Shown: positions 18,252 through 27,432, numbered from the stretch's first letter. The stretch: 64,000 nt of DNA from Peribacillus simplex (GCF_900156045.1 NZ_FTMX01000005.1:310001-374000), one strand, 5' to 3'. Made by a program: numbers and translations. Notes: a model not told the origin generated them from the sequence alone.

Positions 18252-18993
18252 AAGCTCCCTCCCCACTCACTTCATGAATTCGTTCCGATATGGCTTTTTC
18301 AATCTTTGGATGATAACCTAGGTATCGGCAAAGTATGAATTTCTGCTTCCCCTTTTTTTGGATCATTTTTATACTATTTTCGATGGACTGCATTAAGAGA
18401 CCGGTAAACAATAGGTAAGGAATGATAAATACTTGGTTCGATCGAGATTCCTGTGCAAATTCCAATGCTTCTCCAAAGCTTGGTGTAGCAGCTGTCAAAT
18501 AACACTCTTGCACACAGATTTTTGGAAACCTATTTCTTAGCAAATCGGCCAATCGAGACAAATCCCTTTTCACGTCGGGATCACTGCTTCCCCTTCCAAC
18601 CAATAAAACCAAGGAATCCTCCGTAACCTTTACATTTGTTTCCTCTAACCGTTCCACTAAAATGTCAACCATTTTATCACTGACACCAATCGGCCTTCCG
18701 TATTTCAAGTCCACCGCAGGGTATCGCTCTTTCATTTTGTTCAATATGACTGGAATATCATGTTTTGCATGTACAGCTGTTAGCAATAGAACTGGAATGG
18801 CAATGATTCTCGTCGCACCCTTTTGTACGCATCGTTCGTAGGCTTCTTCAATCGTTGGAGTTTCCAATTCCAAGAAGCAATACTCTTGAATGGAATTGGG
18901 CTGTGCTTGCATACAAACTTTAATAAAATCAATGGCTTGGGCTGAAGCTTCTTTAACACGGCTGCCATGGCAAATATATAAAATGGCTTCCAT
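18232..18993 (-). CDS. sirB: Sirohydrochlorin ferrochelatase (SirB/YlnE, CbiX family)
   Basis: 253 residues comprising two CbiX-like halves: an N-terminal ICHGSR motif (catalytic His) and LLTAVHAKHDIP (second His), with VGRGSSDPD in the second half. It inserts ferrous iron into sirohydrochlorin to finish siroheme. Its ATG overlaps the sumT stop (TAATG), so translation is coupled. Confidence 0.93.
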   Translation of the reverse strand: MEAILYICHGSRVKEASAQAIDFIKVCMQAQPNSIQEYCFLELETPTIEEAYERCVQKGATRIIAIPVLLLTAVHAKHDIPVILNKMKERYPAVDLKYGRPIGVSDKMVDILVERLEETNVKVTEDSLVLLVGRGSSDPDVKRDLSRLADLLRNRFPKICVQECYLTAATPSFGEALEFAQESRSNQVFIIPYLLFTGLLMQSIENSIKMIQKKGKQKFILCRYLGYHPKIEKAISERIHEVSGEGAYVSNYA

Positions 18994-19769
18994 TAAAAGG
19001 CCTCATTCGCCAACAAATTTTCGGTTTGTTTTCCTTCAAACCATTTGATTTTTTCTCGTAAATTAACGACATCACCCACGACTATCATGCAAGGATTCGA
19101 AATTTGTTCATTATTGGCGGTTTCCACTACATTAGCCAACGTACTGACAGCTGTTTTTTGCGTTTTTAATGTCCCCCAATGAATAAGGGCTACCGGAGTC
19201 TCAGGACTTTTTCCATGCTCCAATAGTTTTCCTTGAATATATGGCAAGTTTTTAACGCCCATATAGATGGCTAATGTATCGATTCCTTTTGCAAGGGATT
19301 CCCACTTGATATTATCCTCTTCATCCTTTTTTCGATGACCAGTAACAATTGCAAATGATGAAGCGTGGTCCCTATGTGTAACTGGAATTCCCGCATAAGC
19401 TGTAGCGGCGATTCCAGCTGTAATTCCTGGAACGATTTCAAAGCTCACGCCACTTTTGGCAAGGGCTTCCGCTTCCTCCCCGCCTCTCCCAAAGACGAAT
19501 GGATCGCCGCCTTTCAAACGGGTTACTATTTTTCCCTTTTTTGCATATTTGACCAGGAACCGATTGATGGTATCCTGCTGCAATAAATGATAATCCGGCA
19601 GTTTACCGCAATTAATCAGCTCTACACCGTCTTTTGCATGATTCAAAAGTTCTTTATTGACAAGTCGATCATATAAAATGACATCAGCTTCTTGAATGCA
19701 TTTTAATCCTTTTAATGTAATTAAATCTGGATCTCCGGGACCGGCTCCTACTAGATATACTTTCCCCAT
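18993..19769 (-). CDS. sumT: Uroporphyrinogen-III C-methyltransferase (SumT/YlnD)
   Basis: 258 residues. VYLVGAGPGDPDLITLKG at residues 4-21, RLKGGDPFVFGRGGEEAE and GITAGIAATAYAGIPVTHR are the defining SAM-binding motifs of the cobA/SumT methylases. It methylates uroporphyrinogen III to precorrin-2, starting siroheme synthesis. Spacing to the DUF3906 gene upstream is 19 bp, and it overlaps sirB downstream. Confidence 0.95.
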   Translation of the reverse strand: MGKVYLVGAGPGDPDLITLKGLKCIQEADVILYDRLVNKELLNHAKDGVELINCGKLPDYHLLQQDTINRFLVKYAKKGKIVTRLKGGDPFVFGRGGEEAEALAKSGVSFEIVPGITAGIAATAYAGIPVTHRDHASSFAIVTGHRKKDEEDNIKWESLAKGIDTLAIYMGVKNLPYIQGKLLEHGKSPETPVALIHWGTLKTQKTAVSTLANVVETANNEQISNPCMIVVGDVVNLREKIKWFEGKQTENLLANEAF

Positions 19770-19788
19770 TTATGCAACCTGCCTTCCC

Positions 19789-20004
19789 TTAGAGAATCGT
19801 TTCGAATTCCGATAAAACGAAACCTGCTCCATTTTTAATTTTCTTTTTTTCATATAATGAGATGTCATCCACTTCAGGCATTTTCAAAAAATGTTTTTCC
19901 AGCTCAATATCAACAAGTTCAAACGCCTTTTCATCTGAATCGGCAACAATGATGACATGGATTGGTTTTTCCTTGATAGTGACTTCGAAACGGTATAGAT
20001 TCAT
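19789..20004 (-). CDS. DUF3906 family small protein
   Basis: 71 residues, MNLYRFEVTIKEKPIHVIIVADSD at the start, alpha/beta pattern, no catalytic motif. DUF3906 proteins travel with siroheme and sulfite reductase genes in Bacillaceae, and here the gene sits between the reductase and sumT with short gaps. A role in reductase assembly or siroheme delivery is inference only. Confidence 0.82.
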   Translation of the reverse strand: MNLYRFEVTIKEKPIHVIIVADSDEKAFELVDIELEKHFLKMPEVDDISLYEKKKIKNGAGFVLSEFETIL

Positions 20005-20024
20005 GGATTGCTTACCTTCCCCTA

Positions 20025-21650
20025 TTAAACGGCCACTTCCGTTAATATATCATCAAGCTTACTTTGTAACTTGGATACCCCTACCCTTTCCACAAAATCA
20101 AGAAAGGTTTCTGATAGAAGTTTTGTTTCTTTGAAAAATAGGATCAGTTCTTTCAGAACATGATAGAGCTGTTCAGCTTCCACTTTTCCTTTAAGTTTTT
20201 CATTGAACTTACCACCTTCATTCAGCGTTCCACCGACGTATATCTCAAAAGCTTCAACCATCTTTTTGTCCTGGTTTTTCATTTTTATGCCTTGAAGCCC
20301 TATTTCAGCGATGGCTCTTTGACCGCAATTGTTCGGACAACCGACCATATGCATCCTTACAGGTACATCGAGATCTATTTCCTTGTCCAGTGATTCAGAA
20401 ATGGTCCTCATTCGGTTTTTTGTTTCAACAAGCGCCAGGTTGCAATACTCGATACCTGTACAAGAAACGGAATAACCAATGAATTTCTTTGGTTGATATG
20501 GAAATCTTTCAAAGATGGATTCCAGCTTTAATTTCTCAAGTTTTGCATCCGGCACATTGGGAATGATTAGATTTTGGGAATTACAGTTGCGGATTTCACC
20601 ATTTCCATATTTTTTCGCAAGTTCGGCAAACTCGATCACTTCGTCTGGATTTAGTCGACCAACTGGTATATTGACTCCAACATAGTTCAGACCATCTTGC
20701 TTTTGTTTATGGATGCCGTAGAAATAACCTGCATTCCATCCCTTCACCGCGCTTTCTCCCTTTTCAGGAAGCGGACCGGTGTATTCCAGCAATTTTTCCT
20801 TGAATTGTTCAGGACCCCAGTCAGCAACAAGGAATTTCAAACGCGAGCGATGACGCTTTTCACGATACCCAAAGTCACGGAATATCGTCGTGATGGCGGC
20901 CGCTACTTCCACTGTTTTTTCAGGTAAAATGAATAAATCAAGTTCTTCTGCCAGCATCGGAACGGAGGAAAGCCCCCCGCCCACTTTCACGTGAAAACCA
21001 ACTTCCGTTACCCCATCGATTTCTTTAGTGGCTGGATTGAATGAAACACAGTTGATTTCAGCATTTGAAGCATTATGGATATTAGCACTGATGGACATTT
21101 TATATTTCCTCGGAAGGTTCGAATAGTCTTCGTTAAGGCGGAAATACTCAAATACATCATAAAGGATCTCGCGTGTATCAAAAAGTTCATCGGGATCGAT
21201 GCCTGCCAATGCATTCCCGATTATATTACGTGTGATATCACCACAAGCACCAGCCGTAGTCATTCCAACCTTTTCCAATCGATTTAAGATATCCGGGACT
21301 TGTTCGATAGTCAGCCAGTGGAATTGAATGGCTTGACGGGTTGTAATATCATATACATCCCTTCCGTAATCTTTAGCGATGTTAGCTAGAGTTATTTGTT
21401 GATCATACGTCAGGATACCTCCTGGAATAACGACACGCATCATCCAGTAACCAGCTTCTTTTGGCCGTTGCAGGTATAGACCTGCCCACTTGAACATATC
21501 CCAATTCTCTTTAGGGATGGAATCAAAACCATTTGCAGCGTAATTTGGAATATCATCGAATATCTTCAATCCGTCTTTTTCCAATTTCCAGATTTCCGTT
21601 TTATTTTTAGCGATTAGTGGATTTTCCGACCAAAATTTCTCGTAAACCAT
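20025..21650 (-). CDS. Ferredoxin-type assimilatory sulfite (nitrite) reductase
   Basis: 541 residues in one chain with the two nitrite/sulfite reductase half-domains. The siroheme-[4Fe-4S] ligands are Cys397 and Cys403 (CTGIEYC) and Cys438 and Cys442 (CPNNC). Residues R72, R105, R141 and KxK positions common to anion binding appear in MMRVVIPGG, TTRQAIQFHW and GDITRNIIGN. It reduces sulfite to sulfide with six electrons from ferredoxin. It replaces the NADPH-dependent CysJI pair of B. subtilis; the operon context with cysH and sat favours sulfite over nitrite. Confidence 0.9.
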   Translation of the reverse strand: MVYEKFWSENPLIAKNKTEIWKLEKDGLKIFDDIPNYAANGFDSIPKENWDMFKWAGLYLQRPKEAGYWMMRVVIPGGILTYDQQITLANIAKDYGRDVYDITTRQAIQFHWLTIEQVPDILNRLEKVGMTTAGACGDITRNIIGNALAGIDPDELFDTREILYDVFEYFRLNEDYSNLPRKYKMSISANIHNASNAEINCVSFNPATKEIDGVTEVGFHVKVGGGLSSVPMLAEELDLFILPEKTVEVAAAITTIFRDFGYREKRHRSRLKFLVADWGPEQFKEKLLEYTGPLPEKGESAVKGWNAGYFYGIHKQKQDGLNYVGVNIPVGRLNPDEVIEFAELAKKYGNGEIRNCNSQNLIIPNVPDAKLEKLKLESIFERFPYQPKKFIGYSVSCTGIEYCNLALVETKNRMRTISESLDKEIDLDVPVRMHMVGCPNNCGQRAIAEIGLQGIKMKNQDKKMVEAFEIYVGGTLNEGGKFNEKLKGKVEAEQLYHVLKELILFFKETKLLSETFLDFVERVGVSKLQSKLDDILTEVAV

Positions 21651-21666
21651 TACATTTCCTCCTTGA

Positions 21667-22266
21667 TTAGATCGCTTTCTTTGCTGTCAAATAGCCGATT
21701 ACCTGTTCAACGCACTCTTCAATGCTGTATTGGTCGGATTCTAAAATGATTTCCGGTTGTTCTGGTTCTTCGTATGGAGAGTCGATTCCGGTAAAATCTT
21801 TAATGATTCCTTTACGCGCCTTGTCATATAGACCTTTTGGATCACGCACTTCACACTCTTCGATCGGACACTTTATGTATACTTCAATAAACTCCCCTTC
21901 TTCGAGTAAATCACGTACAATCTGCCGATCTGCCCTGAATGGAGATATGAAGGCAGTCAATACGAACTGCCCACTATCCACGAATAATTTGGAAACCTCA
22001 CCGATCCGCCTAATATTCTCGGTTCGATCCTCTTCAGAGAAACCTAAATCTTTATTTAAACCGTGGCGAATATTATCACCATCCAAAACATAACTTCGAA
22101 TATTCCGACTATATAATTCTTTTGCAACCGCGTTTGCAATCGTTGATTTTCCGGAACCCGAGAGTCCTGTAAACCATAGAACTGTGCTTTCATGTCCGTT
22201 TTGCTTCCGGCGGAGCTCCTTGGTCAATGACGTTTCATGCCAAGTGACATTCGTACTTTTACTCAT
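21667..22266 (-). CDS. cysC: Adenylyl-sulfate (APS) kinase
   Basis: 199 residues, the family length. Walker A GLSGSGKS at residues 34-41, the [16 protein letters not shown] motif (APS binding and DGDN) and [10 protein letters not shown]. It phosphorylates APS to PAPS. Lies between sat and the sulfite reductase gene with short gaps. Confidence 0.96.
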   Translation of the reverse strand: MSKSTNVTWHETSLTKELRRKQNGHESTVLWFTGLSGSGKSTIANAVAKELYSRNIRSYVLDGDNIRHGLNKDLGFSEEDRTENIRRIGEVSKLFVDSGQFVLTAFISPFRADRQIVRDLLEEGEFIEVYIKCPIEECEVRDPKGLYDKARKGIIKDFTGIDSPYEEPEQPEIILESDQYSIEECVEQVIGYLTAKKAI

Positions 22267-22309
22267 ATAATAATCCCCCTCTTCATGTGATCATTCAATT
22301 TATGTCCTA

Positions 22310-23458
22310 TCAGTTATAAACTTCATTCTTTTTTAGCCCTTCGATCAACACCTCGATGACCTCTTTACGGCTAAAGGTAGCTGGAGGAATTTCTCCATTG
22401 CGCAACATTTCCCTTACCTTCGTTCCAGACAGGATGACATGATCTTCCTTGCCGTGCGGGCAAGTTTTAGCCGAAGCCATATTGCCGCATGCTTTACAGT
22501 AAAAACTATGTTCAAAGAATAATAATGTGATCCCTAACTCATCGGCGTTAAAATTCCCAAAGATTTTTTGGGCATCATATGTGCCATAATAATCGCCGAC
22601 ACCCGCATGATCACGTCCGACGATAAAATGGGTGCAACCATAATTTTTACGGACCATTGCATGGAAAATGGCTTCCCTAGGTCCTGCATAACGCATGGCA
22701 GCAGGGAAAACTGCAAGGGAGACGCGATTCTTGGGATAATATTTCTCAAGCAGCACTTTATAACTTTCCATTCTTACATCTGCCGGAATGTCATCGGATT
22801 TAGTGGCACCAACAAGAGGATTTAAGAATAAGCCGTCGACAATCTCCAATGCTGTCTTTTGAATGTATTCATGTGCACGGTGAACAGGGTTCCTCGTTTG
22901 GAAACCGACAACCGTTTCCCATCCTTTTTCAGCAAAAGCTTTCCTTGTCTCGACAGGGTCCAGATAATTAGCTTGAAATTGCGGACGCTCTATTCTCTTA
23001 ATCAACTTTATTTCCCCACCGACATATACATCACCGCGGTTATATACATTTTTCACTCCGGGATGCTTCTCATCATCCGTTTGATATACTAATGTCGCTT
23101 CCAATTGCTTATCAGGAGTGTAAATATCGGAAACGGAGATCACTCCGTATGTTTCACCTTCATGAGTCAATTTTACTTCTTCACCTATAGTAAGGGTTTC
23201 TGCAGTTTCTTCGGTCAAAGGCAGTGTAATCGGGATGCTCCATACATGCCCGCTGCTAAGCCTCATATCCTTGACCACTGCCTCATAGTCACTTTTCGTA
23301 AAGAATCCTTTTATCGGGCTGTAGGCACCAGTGCCTATCAATTCAAGATCACTTAAAGCAATTTCATCGATTTCGATTGACTTTGTTATTTTACTAAAAT
23401 CATATTTTGGTTCCCAAAGATCGATTAATGTTCCTCCGTGCGGTAAACTGATTGTCAT
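22310..23458 (-). CDS. sat: Sulfate adenylyltransferase (ATP sulfurylase)
   Basis: 382 residues. [12 protein letters not shown] at 187-198 is the nucleotide-binding HxxH motif, with [12 protein letters not shown] downstream and a CKACGN...TCPHG zinc-like cluster near the C-terminus as in Bacillus Sat. It forms APS from sulfate and ATP. It follows cysH by 29 bp. Confidence 0.96.
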   Translation of the reverse strand: MTISLPHGGTLIDLWEPKYDFSKITKSIEIDEIALSDLELIGTGAYSPIKGFFTKSDYEAVVKDMRLSSGHVWSIPITLPLTEETAETLTIGEEVKLTHEGETYGVISVSDIYTPDKQLEATLVYQTDDEKHPGVKNVYNRGDVYVGGEIKLIKRIERPQFQANYLDPVETRKAFAEKGWETVVGFQTRNPVHRAHEYIQKTALEIVDGLFLNPLVGATKSDDIPADVRMESYKVLLEKYYPKNRVSLAVFPAAMRYAGPREAIFHAMVRKNYGCTHFIVGRDHAGVGDYYGTYDAQKIFGNFNADELGITLLFFEHSFYCKACGNMASAKTCPHGKEDHVILSGTKVREMLRNGEIPPATFSRKEVIEVLIEGLKKNEVYN

Positions 23459-23487
23459 GCTAATTTCCCCCTATGGTTTCTATTTAT

Positions 23488-24204
23488 TTAAGATAAATGC
23501 AATCCGCATTCCGTTTTTTGGGCTCCTTGCCAACGGCCTGAGCGTAAATCATCTGCATTGAATGCAGGCGCTGTACACGTTTTACATCCAATGCTCGGAT
23601 ATCCATTATCATGCAGGATATTATATGGAAGTCCGTTTTTGTGGGCGTAGCGCCAAATATCTTTCCATGTCCAATGTATGAGTGGACATATTTTAACTGA
23701 CTTGAACTTATTATCCTTATTGATATACTCGGTTAAAGCCCTTGTTTCTGATTGCTCCCTCCGCAGTCCCGAAAGCCAGGCTGTTGCCGTTGAAAGCACA
23801 TCGGTTAGCGGAATGATTTTACGGATGTTACAGCACTTATTAGAATCACTAAGCCATAATTCATCCCCATATTCCGCCGCTTGTTCCTCAAGCGTCAAAG
23901 CAGGTTTCTTCATTTCGATCAAAAGCTTTGGATAGCGCTTTTTCACTTGCTCGATCAATTGGTAAGTCTCCTCAAAATGAACATCTGTATCAAGGAAAAC
24001 AATTTTTGCCGAAGGGTTGACCTTCGCCAATAAATCCGTAAGCACGATGCCTTCAATACCAAAACTGCAAGCATAAATCAGTTTGTTTCCATAATGTTCA
24101 TTCGCCCATTGCAGAACTTCCAAAGCACCTTTTGTGTCACTGTCTTCAGGAAATACAGGGAATTCCCCTGTATTGAAATTTTCATAGTTTATTAATCCAG
24201 CCAA
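23488..24204 (-). CDS. cysH: Phosphoadenylyl/adenylyl-sulfate reductase (thioredoxin)
   Basis: 238 residues. YACSFGIEG (44-52) is the PP-loop, and Cys124-Cys125 with Cys207 and Cys210 (CKTC) form the [4Fe-4S] site of the bacterial-assimilatory type; the C-terminal ECGLH (232-236) provides the catalytic cysteine. Iron-sulfur CysH proteins can use APS as well as PAPS, so the neighbouring cysC may be partly dispensable. First large gene of the operon. Confidence 0.95.
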   Translation of the reverse strand: MAGLINYENFNTGEFPVFPEDSDTKGALEVLQWANEHYGNKLIYACSFGIEGIVLTDLLAKVNPSAKIVFLDTDVHFEETYQLIEQVKKRYPKLLIEMKKPALTLEEQAAEYGDELWLSDSNKCCNIRKIIPLTDVLSTATAWLSGLRREQSETRALTEYINKDNKFKSVKICPLIHWTWKDIWRYAHKNGLPYNILHDNGYPSIGCKTCTAPAFNADDLRSGRWQGAQKTECGLHLS

Positions 24205-24293
24205 CTTTGTAGCCCCCTCTAAAAACTTGCTGTACCAGGTTGTAACTGTTGATCAATACCCGTTTTAATCTCCCCAGCTCATTTGATTCTAGG

Positions 24294-24354
24294 AAAAAGA
24301 GACGAGCCTAACCAATACTCTCTTTATATCAGTTAAACCCGCCTCTAGTTTTTC
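24294..24354 (-). other. Long hairpin between yezD and cysH (possible attenuator or internal terminator)
   Basis: On the minus-strand transcript AGAGGCGGGTTTAA can pair fully with TTAGGCTCGTCTCT (with G-U pairs) across a ~20-nt loop, and the stem runs straight into TTTTTCC. It lies between the stop of yezD and the cysH start and could lower expression of cysH relative to yezD. Confidence 0.6.
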
Positions 24355-24369
24355 TAGTCAGCAGATACC

Positions 24370-24513
24370 TTATTTAATTCTTAATTTTTCATTTCTTTCC
24401 ATTTGAATGATTTTACCATCCTGGACAATAAGTGTAATGGATCCATATTTCATTGAATTAAGCATTTCTTGAAGTCGTTCAAATATTTCTTCAAGCTGAT
24501 TCTCTTTATCCAA
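24370..24513 (-). CDS. yezD: YezD family small protein (DUF2292)
   Basis: 47 residues starting at TTG, with AAAGGAGG seven to eight bases upstream. The sequence runs MDKENQLEEIF...YGSITLIVQDGKIIQMER, the DUF2292 pattern of one helix and a beta hairpin. YezD-type proteins accompany sulfur assimilation genes in Bacillus. It is the first gene behind the SAM riboswitch and so is controlled with cysH. Function unknown. Confidence 0.85.
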   Translation of the reverse strand: MDKENQLEEIFERLQEMLNSMKYGSITLIVQDGKIIQMERNEKLRIK

Positions 24514-24632
24514 ACCAGTTCCTCCTTTAAGAAAATCCGCGAATATTTTATTTTCAACGCTGATTAAATGAATTTCTTAGTTTTATATAATTCCATACAA
24601 CCTAACATTGTTATGGTTTGCCTGCAATTTTT

Positions 24633-24665
24633 CCAAAAACAAAAATCTTTCCATGATGGAAAGAT
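24633..24665 (-). terminator. Riboswitch expression-platform terminator
   Basis: Minus-strand stem ATCTTTCCATCATGGAAAGAT followed by TTTTTGTTTTT. It lies 20 nt after the S-box aptamer and is expected to form when SAM is bound. Confidence 0.85.
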
Positions 24666-24685
24666 CCCAAGGTAAATACCATTAC

Positions 24686-24790
24686 CTTATCTTCCAAAAT
24701 GATCAACATTTTGTTGGAGGTAGCACCTTGCATCCATCATGCAGGTTGCTGGACTTCAAAGGGCCAATTCCCTCCGTCGCTCTGGATAAG
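24686..24790 (-). promoter_or_regulatory. SAM-I (S-box) riboswitch aptamer
   Basis: Minus-strand sequence begins CTTATCCAGAGCGACGGAGG and contains GGCCCTTTGAAGTCCAGCAAC, then GCAAGGTGCTACCTCCAAC, and closes P1 with GATAAG, all landmarks of the S-box core (GA-rich kink-turn, P1-P4 junction). It controls the cysH operon, as the S-box does in B. subtilis: high SAM terminates transcription. Confidence 0.95.
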
Positions 24791-24804
24791 TTTTATTATT
24801 TTAA

Positions 24805-24832
24805 ATATTAACATATATTTAATCCTTGTCAA
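24805..24832 (-). promoter_or_regulatory. Promoter of the sulfur assimilation operon
   Basis: TTGACA (24832-24827), 16 bp, TAATAT (24810-24805) on the minus strand, placing the start just ahead of the S-box. Confidence 0.8.
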
Positions 24833-24929
24833 TGGAGTTTTCTTATAAAATAACTTGGTTTAATATTATGGATGAACTGTTATTTTTATACACACTATTC
24901 AATTTATGATTTTATGTTCATTTAAATAC

Positions 24930-24982
24930 GAAAATAGACTCGTCTTTTTAGATAAAGTCTCCAAAAAAATGAGTCTATTTTC
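24930..24982 (-). terminator. Inverted repeat, probable terminator after the FMN reductase gene
   Basis: GAAAATAGACTC and GAGTCTATTTTC, 12-bp perfect arms separated by 29 nt. Position downstream of the minus-strand reductase gene suggests termination; the large loop is unusual. Confidence 0.5.
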
Positions 24983-25059
24983 ATTGATAACCCTATTATT
25001 GACGCCTGTTACTACTTAAAAAAATAATTTCTCGAATTCCGGTTTCCTACTTGAAGTCA

Positions 25060-25593
25060 TTAATTTCTTAACTGTATCGCTTCTATAAATTCTTGAACTT
25101 GACTCTGGACGCGATCAATTAAATGCGAATCATTGATCGGGTTTTCTGAATTCTGTTTATCTATTTCCTTATCAACAAAATAAATGCCCTGCAGCGGCTC
25201 GCCTTTTAATATTGAAATTAATGGTTTAAGCGCATAATCAATCGCCAACAGATGCCTGTTACTTCCTCCAATCATGATTGGCAGCACTGGCTTACCCTTA
25301 AATGCACCTTCTGGCAGCAAATCAATCAAAGCTTTCAATACACCTGTATAAGAAGCCTTATAAACCGGTGAACCAATAATGATTCCCCTAGCTGCTTGAA
25401 TTCTCTCTGAAAGCTTTAAGATATCTTCACTATTATATTTCCCTTGGAATAAATCATCTGCTGAGAAATCCGTAATTGAGAAATAAGCTGTGGTAAATCC
25501 TTCTTTTTCGACTAAAGATTGAATATGTTTTAGTGAAATGTCCGTTCTTGATGGAATAGCCGGACTTCCTGATAAAATTACGATATCGCTCAT
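25060..25593 (-). CDS. NADPH-dependent FMN reductase (SsuE-like flavodoxin fold)
   Basis: 177 residues. ILSGSPAIPSRTD at residues 6-18 is the phosphate-binding loop, GIIIGSPVYKASYTGVLKALIDLLP the flavin-contact region, and GGSNRHLLAIDYALKPLI the SsuE/NADPH-FMN reductase block. SsuE supplies reduced FMN to sulfonate monooxygenases; the two luciferase-like genes 7 kb away could in principle use it, but there is no direct link. GGAGGGGTATTAG precedes the ATG. Confidence 0.85.
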   Translation of the reverse strand: MSDIVILSGSPAIPSRTDISLKHIQSLVEKEGFTTAYFSITDFSADDLFQGKYNSEDILKLSERIQAARGIIIGSPVYKASYTGVLKALIDLLPEGAFKGKPVLPIMIGGSNRHLLAIDYALKPLISILKGEPLQGIYFVDKEIDKQNSENPINDSHLIDRVQSQVQEFIEAIQLRN

Positions 25594-25803
25594 CTAATAC
25601 CCCTCCATTGTTACATGATTTCCAGATAAAATCTTCGTAAAGCATTTCGTGCAGCATGTATTTATCGTAATAGTCTGAAAAATATAAGTCAAATCTTACA
25701 CTCTGGTTTAATGAAATCACAAGTTGACTACATCGACCCTGAATGAAAATAAAACGGTCATATTTGCGGCGTGATGCACATGCCCTTCAATATGACCGTT
25801 TCA

Positions 25804-26391
25804 TTATGTATGATTTTGTTTACCATGAATTCCATATACCAAAAGTTGAGCAATGCTCTTAATTCGTTCAGAATTGAAATACGGCTCCTTTTTTTGTTGA
25901 TGGATCTCATAATGTGTAGATAATGCCAATGTAAAAGAAATGATCCCTACATTAAATAGAATAATGTCAGAGATATATTGTATCTCTCCGCTATCTATTC
26001 TCTTTTGTATTTCAATATGCTTGGCATTTGGCTTGAAAATCTGATCTATATATTGCTTTGAAATATCTTGATCGAATTGTGTTTCCCTAAATAATATCGA
26101 AAACTGTTCTTTATTTTCAAGAATTTTTTTTATCATGGTGCAAACATGATTCTCCACTAGTTCATCAGTAGATAGATGGCTGGCACCATCTTCGGATTCC
26201 TCTTTTTCATTAGGTGTGATTGTAGCCAAAAGCAAATCTTTTTTACTGTCAAAGTATTTGTAAATAGTAGCTTCGGAAACATTGCATGCAGAGGCAATTT
26301 CATTCGTTCTTGTCATGTCAAAACCTTTAGTGGCAAAAAGAGTCCGGGCTACATTTATGATTCGTTCTTTGGTTTGCTGCCCTTTTTTCAA
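25804..26391 (-). CDS. TetR/AcrR family transcriptional regulator
   Basis: 195 residues from TTG 26391, chosen because AAGAAGG lies nine bases upstream; an earlier TTG at 26400 lacks spacing. The N-terminal helix-turn-helix is TKERIINVARTLFATKGFDMTRTNEIASACNVSEATIYKYFDSKKDLL, textbook TetR. The C-terminal ligand domain is unassigned. The gene lies downstream of the SDR gene in the same direction, separated by a terminator; it may bind the palindrome in front of that gene, but this is inference. Confidence 0.88.
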   Translation of the reverse strand: MKKGQQTKERIINVARTLFATKGFDMTRTNEIASACNVSEATIYKYFDSKKDLLLATITPNEKEESEDGASHLSTDELVENHVCTMIKKILENKEQFSILFRETQFDQDISKQYIDQIFKPNAKHIEIQKRIDSGEIQYISDIILFNVGIISFTLALSTHYEIHQQKKEPYFNSERIKSIAQLLVYGIHGKQNHT

Positions 26392-26523
26392 AAATATCAA
26401 CCTTCTTTTATAAAGATAAGACCGGCTTCACCAATCTATTTTCCATGATATCTCGATGGTATCAATCGGTCAACATATTACCTTTGATCTATTAGAATTC
26501 AATATTCCCATATATCATAAATA

Positions 26524-26554
26524 GAAAACATCGTCTGATTGGGACGATGTTTTC
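26524..26554 (-). terminator. Terminator after the SDR gene
   Basis: Perfect 12-bp stem GAAAACATCGTC/GACGATGTTTTC with a 7-nt loop followed by T-rich DNA on the minus strand. Confidence 0.8.
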
Positions 26555-26565
26555 TTTTCAGAAAA

Positions 26566-27318
26566 TCACTTAAAAGATGCATAGCCATCATCGACCATGA
26601 CTACACTTCCATTAATAGCATCCGCTTCCTCTAACGATAATAGATAGACGGCATTCGCAACGGCTTCTGGCTTAAGTAATTTACCGCGCATTTGACTTGC
26701 ATTCAATTTATCGATGATTCCCATATCTTTATAGCCTTGTATGATAGGAGTGTCAACCCCGCCTGGCGCAATGCCCACTACGCGTATGCCATAAGCACCC
26801 AATTCCAAAGCTGCTGTCTGTGTCATCATTCTTACAGCGCCTTTAGTTGCCTGATAGGCAAAAGTCCCATGGGAAGCTAAGTAGCCAAACACGGAAGCGG
26901 TATTTATAATGACTCCCTTGTTACCTAGCTCCTTCATTTTCCGTCCTGCTGCCATGATTCCAAAGGCAACCCCGTGCTGGTTCACTCCAATCGTTTTGAA
27001 GTAACCCTCCATATCTTGATCTAGGATCATACCGCCTGCACCAATGCCGGCATTATTAAACATGATATCTATCCTTCCGTATGTTTGCACTGCTTTATTG
27101 ATTAACACTTCAACATCTTCCTGCTTAGAAACATCCGTTTTAACAAAGATGGCCTCTCCACCATCCGCTTTTATCTGTTCAACAGTTTCCTGTCCCATTT
27201 CTTCATTAAAATCCGCAACGACGACCTTGTCTCCTTTTGCTGCGAATTTATAGCATGTTGCTCTTCCAATTCCGCTTGCTCCTCCTGTAATAACTGCAAC
27301 TCTTGCTGTCATTTCCAT
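26566..27318 (-). CDS. Short-chain dehydrogenase/reductase (SDR) family oxidoreductase
   Basis: 250 residues, classical SDR length. TGGASGIGRAT (residues ~11-21) binds NAD(P), NNAG (88-91) stabilises the fold, and the catalytic Ser-Tyr-Lys appear as NTASVFG...YQATKGAV. Asp after the second strand (VVADFNEEMG) indicates NAD preference. Substrate unknown. A strong promoter and an operator-like palindrome precede it. Confidence 0.9.
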   Translation of the reverse strand: MEMTARVAVITGGASGIGRATCYKFAAKGDKVVVADFNEEMGQETVEQIKADGGEAIFVKTDVSKQEDVEVLINKAVQTYGRIDIMFNNAGIGAGGMILDQDMEGYFKTIGVNQHGVAFGIMAAGRKMKELGNKGVIINTASVFGYLASHGTFAYQATKGAVRMMTQTAALELGAYGIRVVGIAPGGVDTPIIQGYKDMGIIDKLNASQMRGKLLKPEAVANAVYLLSLEEADAINGSVVMVDDGYASFK

Positions 27319-27343
27319 TCTCCTCTCAACACTAAAAAAGTAT

Positions 27344-27359
27344 GTAAGTAATCACTTAC
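27344..27359. promoter_or_regulatory. Operator-like palindrome at the SDR promoter
   Basis: GTAAGT-AATC-ACTTAC, perfect 6-bp arms, about 7 bp downstream of the -10 box. This layout suits a TetR-type repressor blocking initiation; the TetR gene at 25804-26391 is the nearest candidate. Confidence 0.6.
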
Positions 27360-27365
27360 TTTTTC

Positions 27366-27394
27366 ATTATAAAAGTAAAGAATATTGAATTCAA
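27366..27394 (-). promoter_or_regulatory. Promoter of the SDR gene
   Basis: TTGAAT (27394-27389), 17 bp, TATAAT (27371-27366) on the minus strand; near-consensus sigma-A. Confidence 0.8.
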
Positions 27395-27432
27395 GCAATA
27401 TGTATTTTATAGTGTTATGAGCATTCAAAAGT

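Larger units (their letters stand above)
24514..25059. other. Leader region of the sulfur operon and downstream region of the FMN reductase gene
   Basis: Contains promoter, S-box riboswitch and terminator (24633-24832), then AT-rich DNA with a long inverted repeat at 24930-24982. No other gene is seen. Confidence 0.75.
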
